Virus record (IMG/VR): IMGVR_UViG_3300042362_000028
Coordinates: 1 to 36,176 of that record
From: a virus
DNA: 36,176 bases
Direction: 5' to 3' (one strand)
This document shows, piece by piece, positions 1-6,053 of this stretch (within the stretch, counting starts at the first letter, position 1; every line of letters starts with the position of its first letter). The notes under the pieces were generated by a model, which saw only the letters and a program-made list of their open reading frames with translations, did not search any database and was not told the DNA's origin. A program made the translations under genes and the position numbers.

Positions 1-248
1 ACGTCTTGGACCAACCAGTTGACGGGTTCGTCCTTGACTGACTGCCAACTCTCAATCTTGAAGGGTTTGTACGTCTTGTCTGTTTCTTGGTGGACGTTGC
101 CAGGGTTGGTTGCGTTTGTTGCGTTTGGTGTTGCAGGTGCAACCACTTCTGATGCTGCAAGCAAGCCTACCGGGTACGTTACATCATCCGCTGACGTGAT
201 GGGTTGGGCTTGCTTGGCGAGTTCCGCGAGCTGCTGCCGGGTTCCACC
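1..248. repeat. Left copy of terminal overlap (127 bp exact plus 121 bp divergent)
   Basis: Bases 122-248 are identical to 36050-36176 over 127 bases. Bases 1-121 align without gaps to 35929-36049 with 16 mismatches by my count (about 87% identity), nearly all silent in the primase-helicase frame. An exact 127-base match at contig ends is what a k=127 assembler leaves when it closes a circle; the divergent outer part points to a second strain. I read this as an assembly overlap in a circular or circularly permuted genome, not as a true terminal repeat. Confidence 0.85.
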
Positions 249-1013
249 GTAGACATGGACCCACTCCCATGCGTCATCTCTTGGATATATGACCGGCAGG
301 TCCACGATCCTCAGTGACTTGACCACTGGTGTCAGCGCCGCTGCCACCAACTTTGCGTACTTCCAACCCGCCAGGTCGTTATCGGGCAGCATGACCACAG
401 TGGCGCCAGCAAAGTACTGGGTGATCTCTTGCGGCCAGCTTCCAGATCCAGCGTGAGCACTTGTGGCGATGGCGCCGATCTCTACCAGGGCATCGGCTGC
501 CTTTTCCCCTTCGACCAAGTAGATGGCGCGGCCAGCAGTCTTTGCGTTCAGCAGCTCGGGGAACCTGTACGGGACGATCCTGCAATCTCCCAGCGAGTAA
601 GACCTTGACCCGTCTTTGTTGATCCTGGCCTGACGGTAATCTTTGCCCTTGACCGTGCCAGTCTTGAATCTTTGCTTGACGAACAGGGGTTCACCGTCCT
701 CGTCCACATAGACCCATTCGTGCTCGAGCACTTGCGGCGTGAGTGCCGGCAGTGGCTTGATCGATGCCAATGGATCGCGTTTCTCAATGTCTGGCAGCAG
801 CCCGTAATCCCTGATGGCGTGAAACAACTGATGCTGATCGCACCCAGAGTGGCACTTGAACAGCGGCTTGCCGTCCTCGCCGTCACTGATCGACAAGCTC
901 GGGTTCTTGTCCCCGTGCCCTTGTCCATGCGTTGGCAGTGGGCAACTTGCCAACCATCCTTTGCCAACTCTCTTCGCGTTGCCAAGCGCTTTTGCTATCT
1001 GTTCGGCTTGCAT
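1..1013 (-). CDS. Primase-helicase, N-terminal part (runs off left edge)
   Basis: ATG at 1013 follows an AAGGA at about 11 bases. The frame is open to base 1 and continues at 36176 on the circular molecule (residue 256 is encoded at 246-248 and again at 36174-36176), giving 696 residues in all. Seen: a zinc-binding set C24, H29, C54, C58 as in CHC2-type primases, then a Toprim domain with VEGEK at 167-171 and LPDND at 209-213, the usual acidic metal-binding residues. This half should synthesise RNA primers; the C-terminal half is a RecA-fold helicase. Fused primase-helicases of this type are common in phages lacking a full replisome. Bases 1-121 look like a different allele from the copy at 35929-36049. 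It lies 15 bases after the cytosine methyltransferase gene in the same transcription direction. Confidence 0.88.
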   Translation of the reverse strand, partial: MQAEQIAKALGNAKRVGKGWLASCPLPTHGQGHGDKNPSLSISDGEDGKPLFKCHSGCDQHQLFHAIRDYGLLPDIEKRDPLASIKPLPALTPQVLEHEWVYVDEDGEPLFVKQRFKTGTVKGKDYRQARINKDGSRSYSLGDCRIVPYRFPELLNAKTAGRAIYLVEGEKAADALVEIGAIATSAHAGSGSWPQEITQYFAGATVVMLPDNDLAGWKYAKLVAAALTPVVKSLRIVDLPVIYPRDDAWEWVHVYGGTRQQLAELAKQAQPITSADDVTYPVGLLAASEVVAPATPNATNATNPGNVHQETDKTYKPFKIESWQSVKDEPVNWLVQD

Positions 1014-1027
1014 TTTTATTTTTTTCC

Positions 1028-1918
1028 TTATTGATTACTCAATATGCACCAGGCTGTTGCTGCACACAATGGGACTTGCCCGTTTCCAATGGCTTTAAGT
1101 CGGTCCACCCTAGCGGCCACCCCATTAGCCACTCTACCCACGTTGGGTTCAATTGCCCAGAAGTCGGATGTTCCGTGTTTGGATACTTTGCCGCAAACGA
1201 TTGAAGTGTTCTCCCCGACTGTGATTTGGCTTTTGGGTCGTAATCCTTTGTTGGCCCCCTCGGACTTGCATCTGGAGTTGGCCAATTTTTCATTCTTTTG
1301 GGAGTCAGACTGCCGCCAATCATTGCTTCGGCTTCCTCTATGGTCGTTGTTCCACACTCCACTAGTTGTCTCATTTGCAAAATCATTCCCTCCGACCTTG
1401 CTTGCGATGCCGTTGGAGTAGGCCACTTGTTTTCCGACAATCCAAATTCTGTCCCTCTGATGGTTTGCTCCAACGTCCGCTGCTCCCAGCACTCCCCATC
1501 TCGCATCAAACCCCATTGAGGCCAAGTCTCCAAGAACTCGTCCAAGTCCCCTAGAAGTGAGCATTGGTGAGTTCTCCACAAAGACGAATTTGGGTCGTAC
1601 TTCACGAATGACCCTCGCCATTTCTCCCCACATTCCGCTTCGCTCCCCATCAATTCCTGCCCCTTTTCCTGCTGCGCTGATGTCTTGGCATGGAAAGCCG
1701 CCAGATACAACGTCAACAATTCCTGCCCACGGTCTGCCATCAAAGGTTTGTATGTCATCCCAAATCGGGAAAGGCGGGAGAAGTCCATCATTTTGTCGGG
1801 CGCACAAAACGCTTGCTGGGTAGGGTTCCCACTCAACTGCGCAGACTGTTCTCCATCCAAGCAAATGTCCACCAAGAATTCCTCCACCAGCGCCCGCGAA
1901 TAAAGCCAGCTCATTCAT
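1028..1918 (-). CDS. DNA (cytosine-5) methyltransferase
   Basis: A C5-cytosine methyltransferase of 296 residues. Motif I FAGAGGG at 7-13 binds S-adenosylmethionine; the catalytic Cys is C77 in GGFPCQ; the ENS motif lies at 115-117; QRDRIW (motif VIII) at 154-159; IGNGQVP (motif IX-X) is near the C-terminus. The target recognition region between about 165 and 260 is short and Ser/Asn-rich. It probably protects phage DNA against host restriction or alters its methylation; the target site cannot be read from sequence. Upstream on the mRNA, a GGAG lies about 10 bases before ATG 1918, and a GAGG lies only 2 bases before it. That GAGG sits at 6 bases from a second ATG at 1914, which opens another full-length frame. 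The gene sits between a small coiled-coil ORF and the primase-helicase. Confidence 0.93.
   Translation of the reverse strand: MNELALFAGAGGGILGGHLLGWRTVCAVEWEPYPASVLCARQNDGLLPPFPIWDDIQTFDGRPWAGIVDVVSGGFPCQDISAAGKGAGIDGERSGMWGEMARVIREVRPKFVFVENSPMLTSRGLGRVLGDLASMGFDARWGVLGAADVGANHQRDRIWIVGKQVAYSNGIASKVGGNDFANETTSGVWNNDHRGSRSNDWRQSDSQKNEKLANSRCKSEGANKGLRPKSQITVGENTSIVCGKVSKHGTSDFWAIEPNVGRVANGVAARVDRLKAIGNGQVPLCAATAWCILSNQ
1039..1914 (-). CDS. Full-length overprinted frame inside the cytosine methyltransferase
   Basis: A 291-residue frame, shifted by one base from the methyltransferase, starts at ATG 1914 and stops 11 bases before the methyltransferase stop. It has the better-spaced Shine-Dalgarno (GAGG, 6 bases). 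The product is Trp- and Pro-rich, with two WPTP-x-AS segments in its second half and a C-terminal WVEWLMGWPLGW segment. I recall proteins with the same start (MSWLYSRALVEE) and the same ending deposited from many phages and prophages, but could not search. Since that start is the shifted reading of methyltransferase motif I, those homologs must themselves overlap methyltransferase genes. It may be a true second product or a frame kept open by the other gene's codon constraints. Function unknown. Confidence 0.5.
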   Translation of the reverse strand: MSWLYSRALVEEFLVDICLDGEQSAQLSGNPTQQAFCAPDKMMDFSRLSRFGMTYKPLMADRGQELLTLYLAAFHAKTSAQQEKGQELMGSEAECGEKWRGSFVKYDPNSSLWRTHQCSLLGDLDEFLETWPQWGLMRDGECWEQRTLEQTIRGTEFGLSENKWPTPTASQARSEGMILQMRQLVECGTTTIEEAEAMIGGSLTPKRMKNWPTPDASPRGPTKDYDPKAKSQSGRTLQSFAAKYPNTEHPTSGQLNPTWVEWLMGWPLGWTDLKPLETGKSHCVQQQPGAY

Positions 1919-2018
1919 TTCCTCTTTTCTCCAATTTTTTAATTCTTTGCTCCAATTCGTACACCCGCCGGGCCAACATGAGCACCAGCAGTTGCCAGAA
2001 TTCTTCTTTTGATTCCAT
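1911..2018 (-). CDS. Small coiled-coil protein, 35 residues
   Basis: ATG at 2018 opens a 35-residue frame whose stop (TGA, 1911-1913) abuts the second methyltransferase start, an ATGAATGA arrangement. The C-terminal half (residues 18-34) is a charged amphipathic helix with heptad Leu/Ile and many Lys/Glu. No good ribosome binding site precedes it: the U-run and CCCTC of the upstream terminator lie directly before the ATG. It could be a real microprotein translated at low level, or serve to couple translation into the methyltransferase. Nothing in it suggests a specific function. Confidence 0.4.
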   Translation of the reverse strand: MESKEEFWQLLVLMLARRVYELEQRIKKLEKRGNE

Positions 2019-2021
2019 GAG

Positions 2022-2051
2022 GGAAAAAAAAGCCGGGGACAAAGCCCCGGC
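2022..2051 (-). terminator. Rho-independent terminator after the SSB-like gene
   Basis: Read on the minus strand, a GCCGGGG / CCCCGGC stem (2051-2045 with 2038-2032, 6-base loop) is followed by eight U (2031-2024). It lies 18 bases after the stop of the SSB-like gene and would separate the recombination genes from the methyltransferase and primase-helicase, or set a lower level for the latter by partial readthrough. Confidence 0.85.
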
Positions 2052-2068
2052 CCTTAATTCATTACGTC

Positions 2069-2662
2069 TTAAAACAAGTCCTCGTCAGAGTGAACGGGAA
2101 TGGGTGCAGCGTGCTGCTTGGCCGCGGGAGCTGCTGGTGCCGGTGCCGGTGCTGGGAATGGATCAAACTCATCAACGGGTGCAGCAGCCTCGGCATCCAT
2201 GCCTGCTGGCCTGGCAATCCAACCCGTTAAGTTGAATGCTGGGATACGGGTTGTGCCCTTGCCGATCTTCTCCATGCGCGAGCCGGTGTACTCGATCACC
2301 GGGAGCTTGTCAGGGTTTGCAGCACGCTGTTCACTGCACTGCTTGTACAAAGCCTCGAGTCCCATGTTGGGGCCAACGCCATTGCTGGACCACTCGACAG
2401 TGCCCAGCGCCTTGGAGTAGAAAACCAAGGAAAACCCACGCTTGTGGTTTGCAGTGGGCTGCGGACCCTTCTTGCCCAGGGCTGCATCAGGCTGCCAGTC
2501 ACGCACACCAACGCCCAGCTCGAGCCAGCCGGTTGTGACGTTGTCAATGTCAAAGACCACTTTGCCAAGTTGGATCTCTCCATCTTGATTGGTCCAAGCA
2601 TTGGCCTGGGGGGAGAAACGAATGTAGGAGCCTGAGCCGCCACCAGAGGATAGATTTAGCAT
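2069..2662 (-). CDS. SSB-like single-stranded DNA binding protein
   Basis: 197 residues from ATG 2662; a TTG 30 bases further upstream also keeps the frame open but has no ribosome site. The N-terminal two thirds are beta-rich with aromatic residues (FDIDNVTTGWLELG, WQPDA), compatible with an OB-like fold. A Pro/Ala-rich linker follows, and the protein ends in an acidic tip, DEDLF, like the DDDIPF tip with which bacterial SSB recruits replication partners. Family naming is from memory of similar phage proteins; the tip and the neighbours (Cas4-like nuclease, RuvC-like resolvase, primase-helicase) are the sequence evidence. It would coat single-stranded DNA during replication and recombination. 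A terminator follows directly. Confidence 0.65.
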   Translation of the reverse strand: MLNLSSGGGSGSYIRFSPQANAWTNQDGEIQLGKVVFDIDNVTTGWLELGVGVRDWQPDAALGKKGPQPTANHKRGFSLVFYSKALGTVEWSSNGVGPNMGLEALYKQCSEQRAANPDKLPVIEYTGSRMEKIGKGTTRIPAFNLTGWIARPAGMDAEAAAPVDEFDPFPAPAPAPAAPAAKQHAAPIPVHSDEDLF

Positions 2663-2715
2663 TTTGCTTTCGCTTTCAGAGTTGTGTGTCAATTGACACG
2701 GTTGGGGGAATGGGA

Positions 2716-3831
2716 TTATTGGGCAAACTCAACGGCACGGCCTAGAGTCAAACCCGATGATTCTTTTGTGGTGAGGTCATCGACCATGGACTTCTTGTCC
2801 TTGCCCAAGAGCTTCTCGGCCACCGCAGGCGTCACCATCTCTGTCAAGACCAGTTTGGACTTGTCGAGGCCAGCGTCAGTGAGCGCTTGCAAGGCGGCAT
2901 CTTCATTGGTCCATTTGCGCGTTGCACGCTTTGGGACCATCTGCCAGCCATGGATTGACTCACCATTCCTGATTCGTTGCACGGCGTGATCTCGCACGGC
3001 ATCGATGAATTTCTCCACCACTGGCGCACGCTCCAAGAGGTCCGCAATCTGCTCGACTGAGAGCGAGAGCATGACGGCCTGGATCTGGTCCTTGTCCAGG
3101 GTTCTGAGGTCTGGCTTGGCCGCGAGCACTTCAAACCCCGTGCGTTGGGCAGGGCAAACGATCTTGGCAGGGCAGTACTGACAGGCAGAGTCACTGGGGT
3201 TTGGTTGGGCGTCATCCACAGTGGCCTGGACAATGGCCGGGCGCAAGGTGTTTTGATACCAGTCAAAGAGTTCTGAGTACGTCATCGAGTGACTGCGCAC
3301 GTCACCATGATGCGGCTGGACAATGCGCAACTCAATCTGCCCAGGCGGTGGGATACCGTTCTTTGCGGCTGACCTGATGGCGCCCAAGGCATAGATCTTG
3401 AGCTGGGGACTGTCAGCATCCACCCAGCCTTTGCCTGTCTTCAAATCGCTCACGATGAGCTTGCCAGACCCGACACCGACAACGTCAGCAGTCCCACCCA
3501 GCTTGACCTCATCAGTGTCCACGATGGTGACGTACTGCTCGACTCTGACGTGCCCCAGCTCGTCATGCACCCGCTTGATCTCATCGAGGTGGAGCCGGGC
3601 ATATTCGGCATTTGTCTGCGTCATGGTGATGCCTTCCACCTCCTTGCCGACATAGTCTGCCGGACTGGACTTGGCCTTAAAGCACAACTCAGCCAGGGCA
3701 TGGATGGCGGTCCCGATCTGCGCAGCTTCCCCAGCAGGTTCTTGCTCGATGCCTTGGGACAGGCGCACGCTGGCCGGGCAGGCGATCCAGCGCGATGCTG
3801 CACTTGGTCTGAGGATTATTTTTTGTTCCAT
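2716..3831 (-). CDS. Cas4-like PD-(D/E)XK nuclease, DUF2800 family
   Basis: 371 residues. Seen: GTAIHALAEL at 40-49, GGTADVVGV with D116, then IVSDLKTGKG with D129 and K131, the metal-binding and catalytic pattern of the PD-(D/E)XK fold. C18 plus C217, C220 and C226 match the four-Cys iron-sulfur arrangement of Cas4/AddB-type exonucleases. The C-terminal 130 residues are not assigned. DUF2800 proteins are phage exonuclease-like proteins, expected to resect DNA ends for recombination or replication. The start at 3831 follows an AGAGA and overlaps the preceding small gene by 16 bases. It sits between that gene and the SSB-like gene, as expected for a recombination module. Confidence 0.85.
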   Translation of the reverse strand: MEQKIILRPSAASRWIACPASVRLSQGIEQEPAGEAAQIGTAIHALAELCFKAKSSPADYVGKEVEGITMTQTNAEYARLHLDEIKRVHDELGHVRVEQYVTIVDTDEVKLGGTADVVGVGSGKLIVSDLKTGKGWVDADSPQLKIYALGAIRSAAKNGIPPPGQIELRIVQPHHGDVRSHSMTYSELFDWYQNTLRPAIVQATVDDAQPNPSDSACQYCPAKIVCPAQRTGFEVLAAKPDLRTLDKDQIQAVMLSLSVEQIADLLERAPVVEKFIDAVRDHAVQRIRNGESIHGWQMVPKRATRKWTNEDAALQALTDAGLDKSKLVLTEMVTPAVAEKLLGKDKKSMVDDLTTKESSGLTLGRAVEFAQ

Positions 3832-4037
3832 GATTCTCTTTCTGCATCCTGTTCGTTGATGATCGTTGTGTAAATGAGTGCCCTGACCTCGTTGCTGACT
3901 GCGTGCCCAAGATCCTCGGGGTTGAGCATTCGGCCCATGAGCAGCGTCTTGTCCTGATTTGCTCGTCTGGCCTTCTCGAGTTCCTGAGTGAGCCAGACGA
4001 TCTGGTCCCTCATGGCTTTGCGTTCTGCGTCATCCAT
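3816..4037 (-). CDS. Small coiled-coil protein of unknown function
   Basis: 73 residues from ATG 4037. I chose this start because a GGAG lies about 6 bases upstream and it follows directly on the upstream stop at 4039; a longer frame from 4082 would overlap that gene by 44 bases. Residues 1-30 form a charged helix with heptad hydrophobics (WLTQELEKARR). The C-terminus is hydrophilic. No domain recognised. The tight packing between the PP-loop gene and the DUF2800 nuclease suggests co-expression in the replication and recombination operon. Confidence 0.6.
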   Translation of the reverse strand: MDDAERKAMRDQIVWLTQELEKARRANQDKTLLMGRMLNPEDLGHAVSNEVRALIYTTIINEQDAERESWNKK

Positions 4038-4038
4038 A

Positions 4039-4860
4039 TCAGTCTCCACAAAAGCACGCAATGGCTTCTTCATTCGGGTCAAACATATCGATCTGTTCTG
4101 ATGCGAATTGCATCATGGCTGAGTAGGATGGACGGTCGGAACGAAACACCGCACCGCTTGGCTTGGACGCCAACGCCAACGCCTCCATTTTTGCCCACCA
4201 AATGCCGCGCTCTGGTTTTTCTGCAATCAGAGATAACACCTGCGCACCGCCTTTGAGAAAGCAAAGATCGCAGTTGCCGTGCATGGTCACGCCATTCATG
4301 TTTGGCAGCTCGAGGTCAAATGGTTGTGATCTCCAGAAATCCCCGACAGTCTCCTTGGTTACGCCAGCAGCCACCAGCGGAATCCTTGACTTGTCCTTGA
4401 TCTTTGCGGCACGTCTTTGCTCGTCTGCTCTCATGCCAATCCAGTCCATCTCTTCGTTATGGTCCCAGCCGCGTGACTTGAGGTATTTATGGATCGGCCT
4501 GATCTTCAACTCTGCCGTGCAAAATCGAGTGACCGGGTTGGGTAAATACTGACGTTTGCGGATCAACGCCTCAAAGGGTTCACCATCTCTGCTGGCCGTT
4601 TCAAATGTGACGCGCACAAATGTCGGATCGGCATCACGGTACTCAAGCCAATGGATCTCCACACCCCACTCGTCCGCGCAGCGCTGAACAAACCTTAAGG
4701 TGGCCTCGTCCTCTTTGCCTGTGTTGGCAAAGCACACAATGGCCTCCTTTGGCAGTTCCCCGCCATGCTCTTGAAGCACTCGCCAAAGCATGTACGCGCT
4801 GGTCCTGCCACCGCTAAAGCTGATGCAGGTGGGTTCGGTAATCCGAAAGGGATTAGCCAT
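4039..4860 (-). CDS. PAPS reductase-like PP-loop protein
   Basis: 273 residues from ATG 4860, which overlaps the end of the resolvase gene by 8 bases; a start at 4881 would overlap more. The PP-loop SFSGGRTS at 14-21 binds ATP or an adenylylated substrate. FCTAELKIRP (C114), CDLC (C197, C200) and the C-terminal CFCGD (C269, C271) resemble the Cys sets of PAPS-reductase-family proteins carried by many phages. Classical enzymes reduce phosphoadenosine phosphosulfate; phage members often occur without other sulfur genes, as here, and their role is unsettled, with nucleic acid modification one possibility. Its place between a resolvase and a nuclease argues for DNA metabolism over sulfate assimilation. 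Confidence 0.82.
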   Translation of the reverse strand: MANPFRITEPTCISFSGGRTSAYMLWRVLQEHGGELPKEAIVCFANTGKEDEATLRFVQRCADEWGVEIHWLEYRDADPTFVRVTFETASRDGEPFEALIRKRQYLPNPVTRFCTAELKIRPIHKYLKSRGWDHNEEMDWIGMRADEQRRAAKIKDKSRIPLVAAGVTKETVGDFWRSQPFDLELPNMNGVTMHGNCDLCFLKGGAQVLSLIAEKPERGIWWAKMEALALASKPSGAVFRSDRPSYSAMMQFASEQIDMFDPNEEAIACFCGD

Positions 4861-5323
4861 GCTTACGCCCCCAATGTGCAATCAGTGCAGCGTCAGCACG
4901 GCCATCGTCCTTGACACGCTTGAAGAAGTATTCGTAGTGGGGAAACAGCTCCATTGCCCTGGCCCGGCTGGCATCCTTGCCAGGGCTGCGGCCAATGGCA
5001 CGGGTCCAGGTGGCAGGGGCCACAAAGGTGACCGGCATCTTGAGCGCTGCCAAGATCCCCTCGATCATGCCGAATGAACGGCCAAAGCTAAAAACGCTGG
5101 TTACCCCCTGCCCACTGACAGCACCCACGCGCTCGCAGTAGACATGGCAGTCTTTGCCTGCGTACAGGTTCAGCAGCTCGGCCAGCTCATTTGCGCTGAC
5201 CTGCCGCTTGGCTTTGCCGTTGCGGTCCACCGTCATCACCGGCATGTCATGGATCTGGAGCGTGTCATCTGTGAGCACCGCGATGGCGCCAGACAGACCA
5301 GGGTCGATGCCAATGTGCCTCAT
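4853..5323 (-). CDS. RuvC-like Holliday junction resolvase
   Basis: 156 residues from ATG 5323, close to the size of RuvC. GIDPGLSGA at 5-13 supplies D7, YCERVGA supplies E64, and KDDGRADAALIA supplies the two late acidic residues (D140, D144): the four-carboxylate centre of the RNase H-fold RuvC family. It should cleave branched recombination or replication intermediates, clearing DNA before packaging. The ATG overlaps the stop of the HTH gene (ATGA), and GAGG lies 7 bases upstream. The longer frame from 5443 reads back through the HTH gene and is not supported. Confidence 0.88.
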   Translation of the reverse strand: MRHIGIDPGLSGAIAVLTDDTLQIHDMPVMTVDRNGKAKRQVSANELAELLNLYAGKDCHVYCERVGAVSGQGVTSVFSFGRSFGMIEGILAALKMPVTFVAPATWTRAIGRSPGKDASRARAMELFPHYEYFFKRVKDDGRADAALIAHWGRKHG

Positions 5324-5556
5324 TGGTTGGCCTCGTCCATGGCCTTGTTGAGCACTTGCAGCCTGGCCGCTACCATGGCATCCACGACCTGATTGAGGCG
5401 CACTACAGAGGCATAGAGTGGCTTGGTGCGGCCACTGAGCCACCTGCTGGCTTGACTCTGGTCGATCTCTGCGACACGGCAGACATCGGCCATTGAGTAG
5501 CCTGCGGCACTGGCCTTGGACATAACGTCTCGGATGGGGTTGTTGGTTGTTTTCAT
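5320..5556 (-). CDS. Cro/XRE-like HTH regulator
   Basis: 78 residues from ATG 5556. Residues 20-45 form a helix-turn-helix (MADVCRVAEIDQSQASRWLSG) of the lambda-repressor-like class, with the Q-S-x-x-S-R-W recognition helix typical of phage regulators. It is the first gene of the minus-strand operon and faces the early operon across 235 bases containing a 19-bp near-palindrome 16 bases upstream of its own start, a likely autoregulatory operator. No clear Shine-Dalgarno precedes the ATG. No integrase or second repressor is visible, so it may time early and late transcription without controlling lysogeny. Confidence 0.75.
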   Translation of the reverse strand: MKTTNNPIRDVMSKASAAGYSMADVCRVAEIDQSQASRWLSGRTKPLYASVVRLNQVVDAMVAARLQVLNKAMDEANQ

Positions 5557-5571
5557 GGCATAGATGTTAAC

Positions 5572-5590
5572 CACAAATTGACAACTTGTG
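5572..5590. promoter_or_regulatory. 19-bp near-palindromic operator candidate
   Basis: CACAAATTGACAACTTGTG is palindromic at 16 of 19 positions including the centre (CACAA/TTGTG arms). It lies 16 bases upstream of the HTH gene, inside the zone where the minus-strand promoter must be; a possible -35 TTGCAC and -10 TTAACA overlap it. Binding by the adjacent HTH protein is an inference from position and symmetry. Confidence 0.55.
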
Positions 5591-5600
5591 CAAGACCATG

Positions 5601-5637
5601 AAAAAATGGGGGCCAGACAGTGATGCCTGACCCCCCA
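5601..5637 (-). terminator. Hairpin terminator upstream of the HTH gene
   Basis: On the minus strand, a G-rich/C-rich stem (5637-5631 pairing with 5612-5607, plus an inner CAG/CTG) is followed by six U (5606-5601). It would stop minus-strand transcripts arriving from the late operon through the early region before they reach the HTH gene, insulating the regulatory hub. Confidence 0.6.
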
Positions 5638-5738
5638 AGTGGCAACTGCGCCCGGTTGGAGTTCCAGGGGCAATCAGCAGGTGTTGGCCTGCCGGGGTTG
5701 ATTGTATGGGGTTAATAGTTGAGTAACTTGTAGTGGAT

Positions 5739-5766
5739 TTGATCACTTAGTCAATCAGTGTATGAT
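5739..5766 (+). promoter_or_regulatory. Early plus-strand promoter
   Basis: TTGATC (5739-5744), a 16-base spacer and TATGAT (5761-5766) fit a sigma-70 promoter. It stands 26 bases before the first start codon of the early operon and directly before a strong AAGGAG. The absence of a phage RNA polymerase makes a host-type promoter expected here. Confidence 0.65.
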
Positions 5767-5772
5767 CGGCAG

Positions 5773-5787
5773 ATCAACAACAAGGAG
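5773..5787 (+). repeat. 15-bp leader repeat with Shine-Dalgarno, copy 1
   Basis: ATCAACAACAAGGAG here is identical to 6571-6585. Both copies end in the ribosome site of an early gene, and the bases before them are also similar, suggesting a duplicated promoter-leader unit. Confidence 0.7.
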
Positions 5788-5791
5788 ATGT

Positions 5792-5914
5792 ATGTACTCG
5801 GAAGATTACCAAGAGTGGCGGTGGGGACAGATCCTCACCCGCCAAACAGATTACAACCCTGATGACCAACCCCCAACTGATGAGGATGAAGAAGATGCCC
5901 AGACCCAAGAGTGA
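5792..5914 (+). CDS. Acidic 40-residue protein, first early gene
   Basis: Starts at ATG 5792, 4 bases after AAGGAG (an ATG at 5788 in another frame sits directly on it). Of 40 residues 13 are Asp or Glu and only two are Arg, with an acidic run at residues 29-36. Such proteins immediately after the first early promoter often act on the host, for example as DNA mimics, but nothing identifies a target. The 3' end overlaps the next gene. Confidence 0.6.
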   Translation: MYSEDYQEWRWGQILTRQTDYNPDDQPPTDEDEEDAQTQE

Positions 5915-6053
5915 GATGACCAGCGTGGCCGTCACGGTCAGCGCCAGGCTGATCCCGGCGCACTTTGCTGAGTGGAAGCGCCTGGGCGGTGTCAACTGGC
6001 TGCGCCAGCAGTTGCGCGAGTCGATTCAAAAACAAAAGGAGCAAAGCAAATGA
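5895..6053 (+). CDS. Small basic protein, ribbon-helix-helix-like
   Basis: 52 residues from ATG 5895 (MPRPKSEM), preceded by GAGG at 9 bases; a longer frame from 5862 is possible. The order is a basic N-terminus, a predicted beta strand (TSVAVTVSARL) and two helices ending in WLRQQLRESIQ. This is the layout of short Arc/MetJ-like DNA-binding proteins, though the match is by shape only. It lies in the early operon, overlapping the acidic gene upstream and the membrane gene downstream (ATGA). Confidence 0.55.
   Translation: MPRPKSEMTSVAVTVSARLIPAHFAEWKRLGGVNWLRQQLRESIQKQKEQSK

Noticed and set aside
1-248. True direct terminal repeats of a T7-like genome
   Set aside because: Only 127 bases are exact, the rest diverges by 13%, and the repeat lies within one gene that joins in frame; an assembly overlap explains it better.
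548-985. 145-codon minus-strand ORF in the primase region
   Set aside because: It overlaps the CHC2/Toprim coding frame, which has all expected motifs; the other frame is Ser/Arg/Cys-rich without recognisable content.
2716-3831. CRISPR-associated Cas4
   Set aside because: Cas4-like motifs are present, but length, the DUF2800-type N-terminus and the replication-gene neighbours fit a phage exonuclease; no array or other cas genes.
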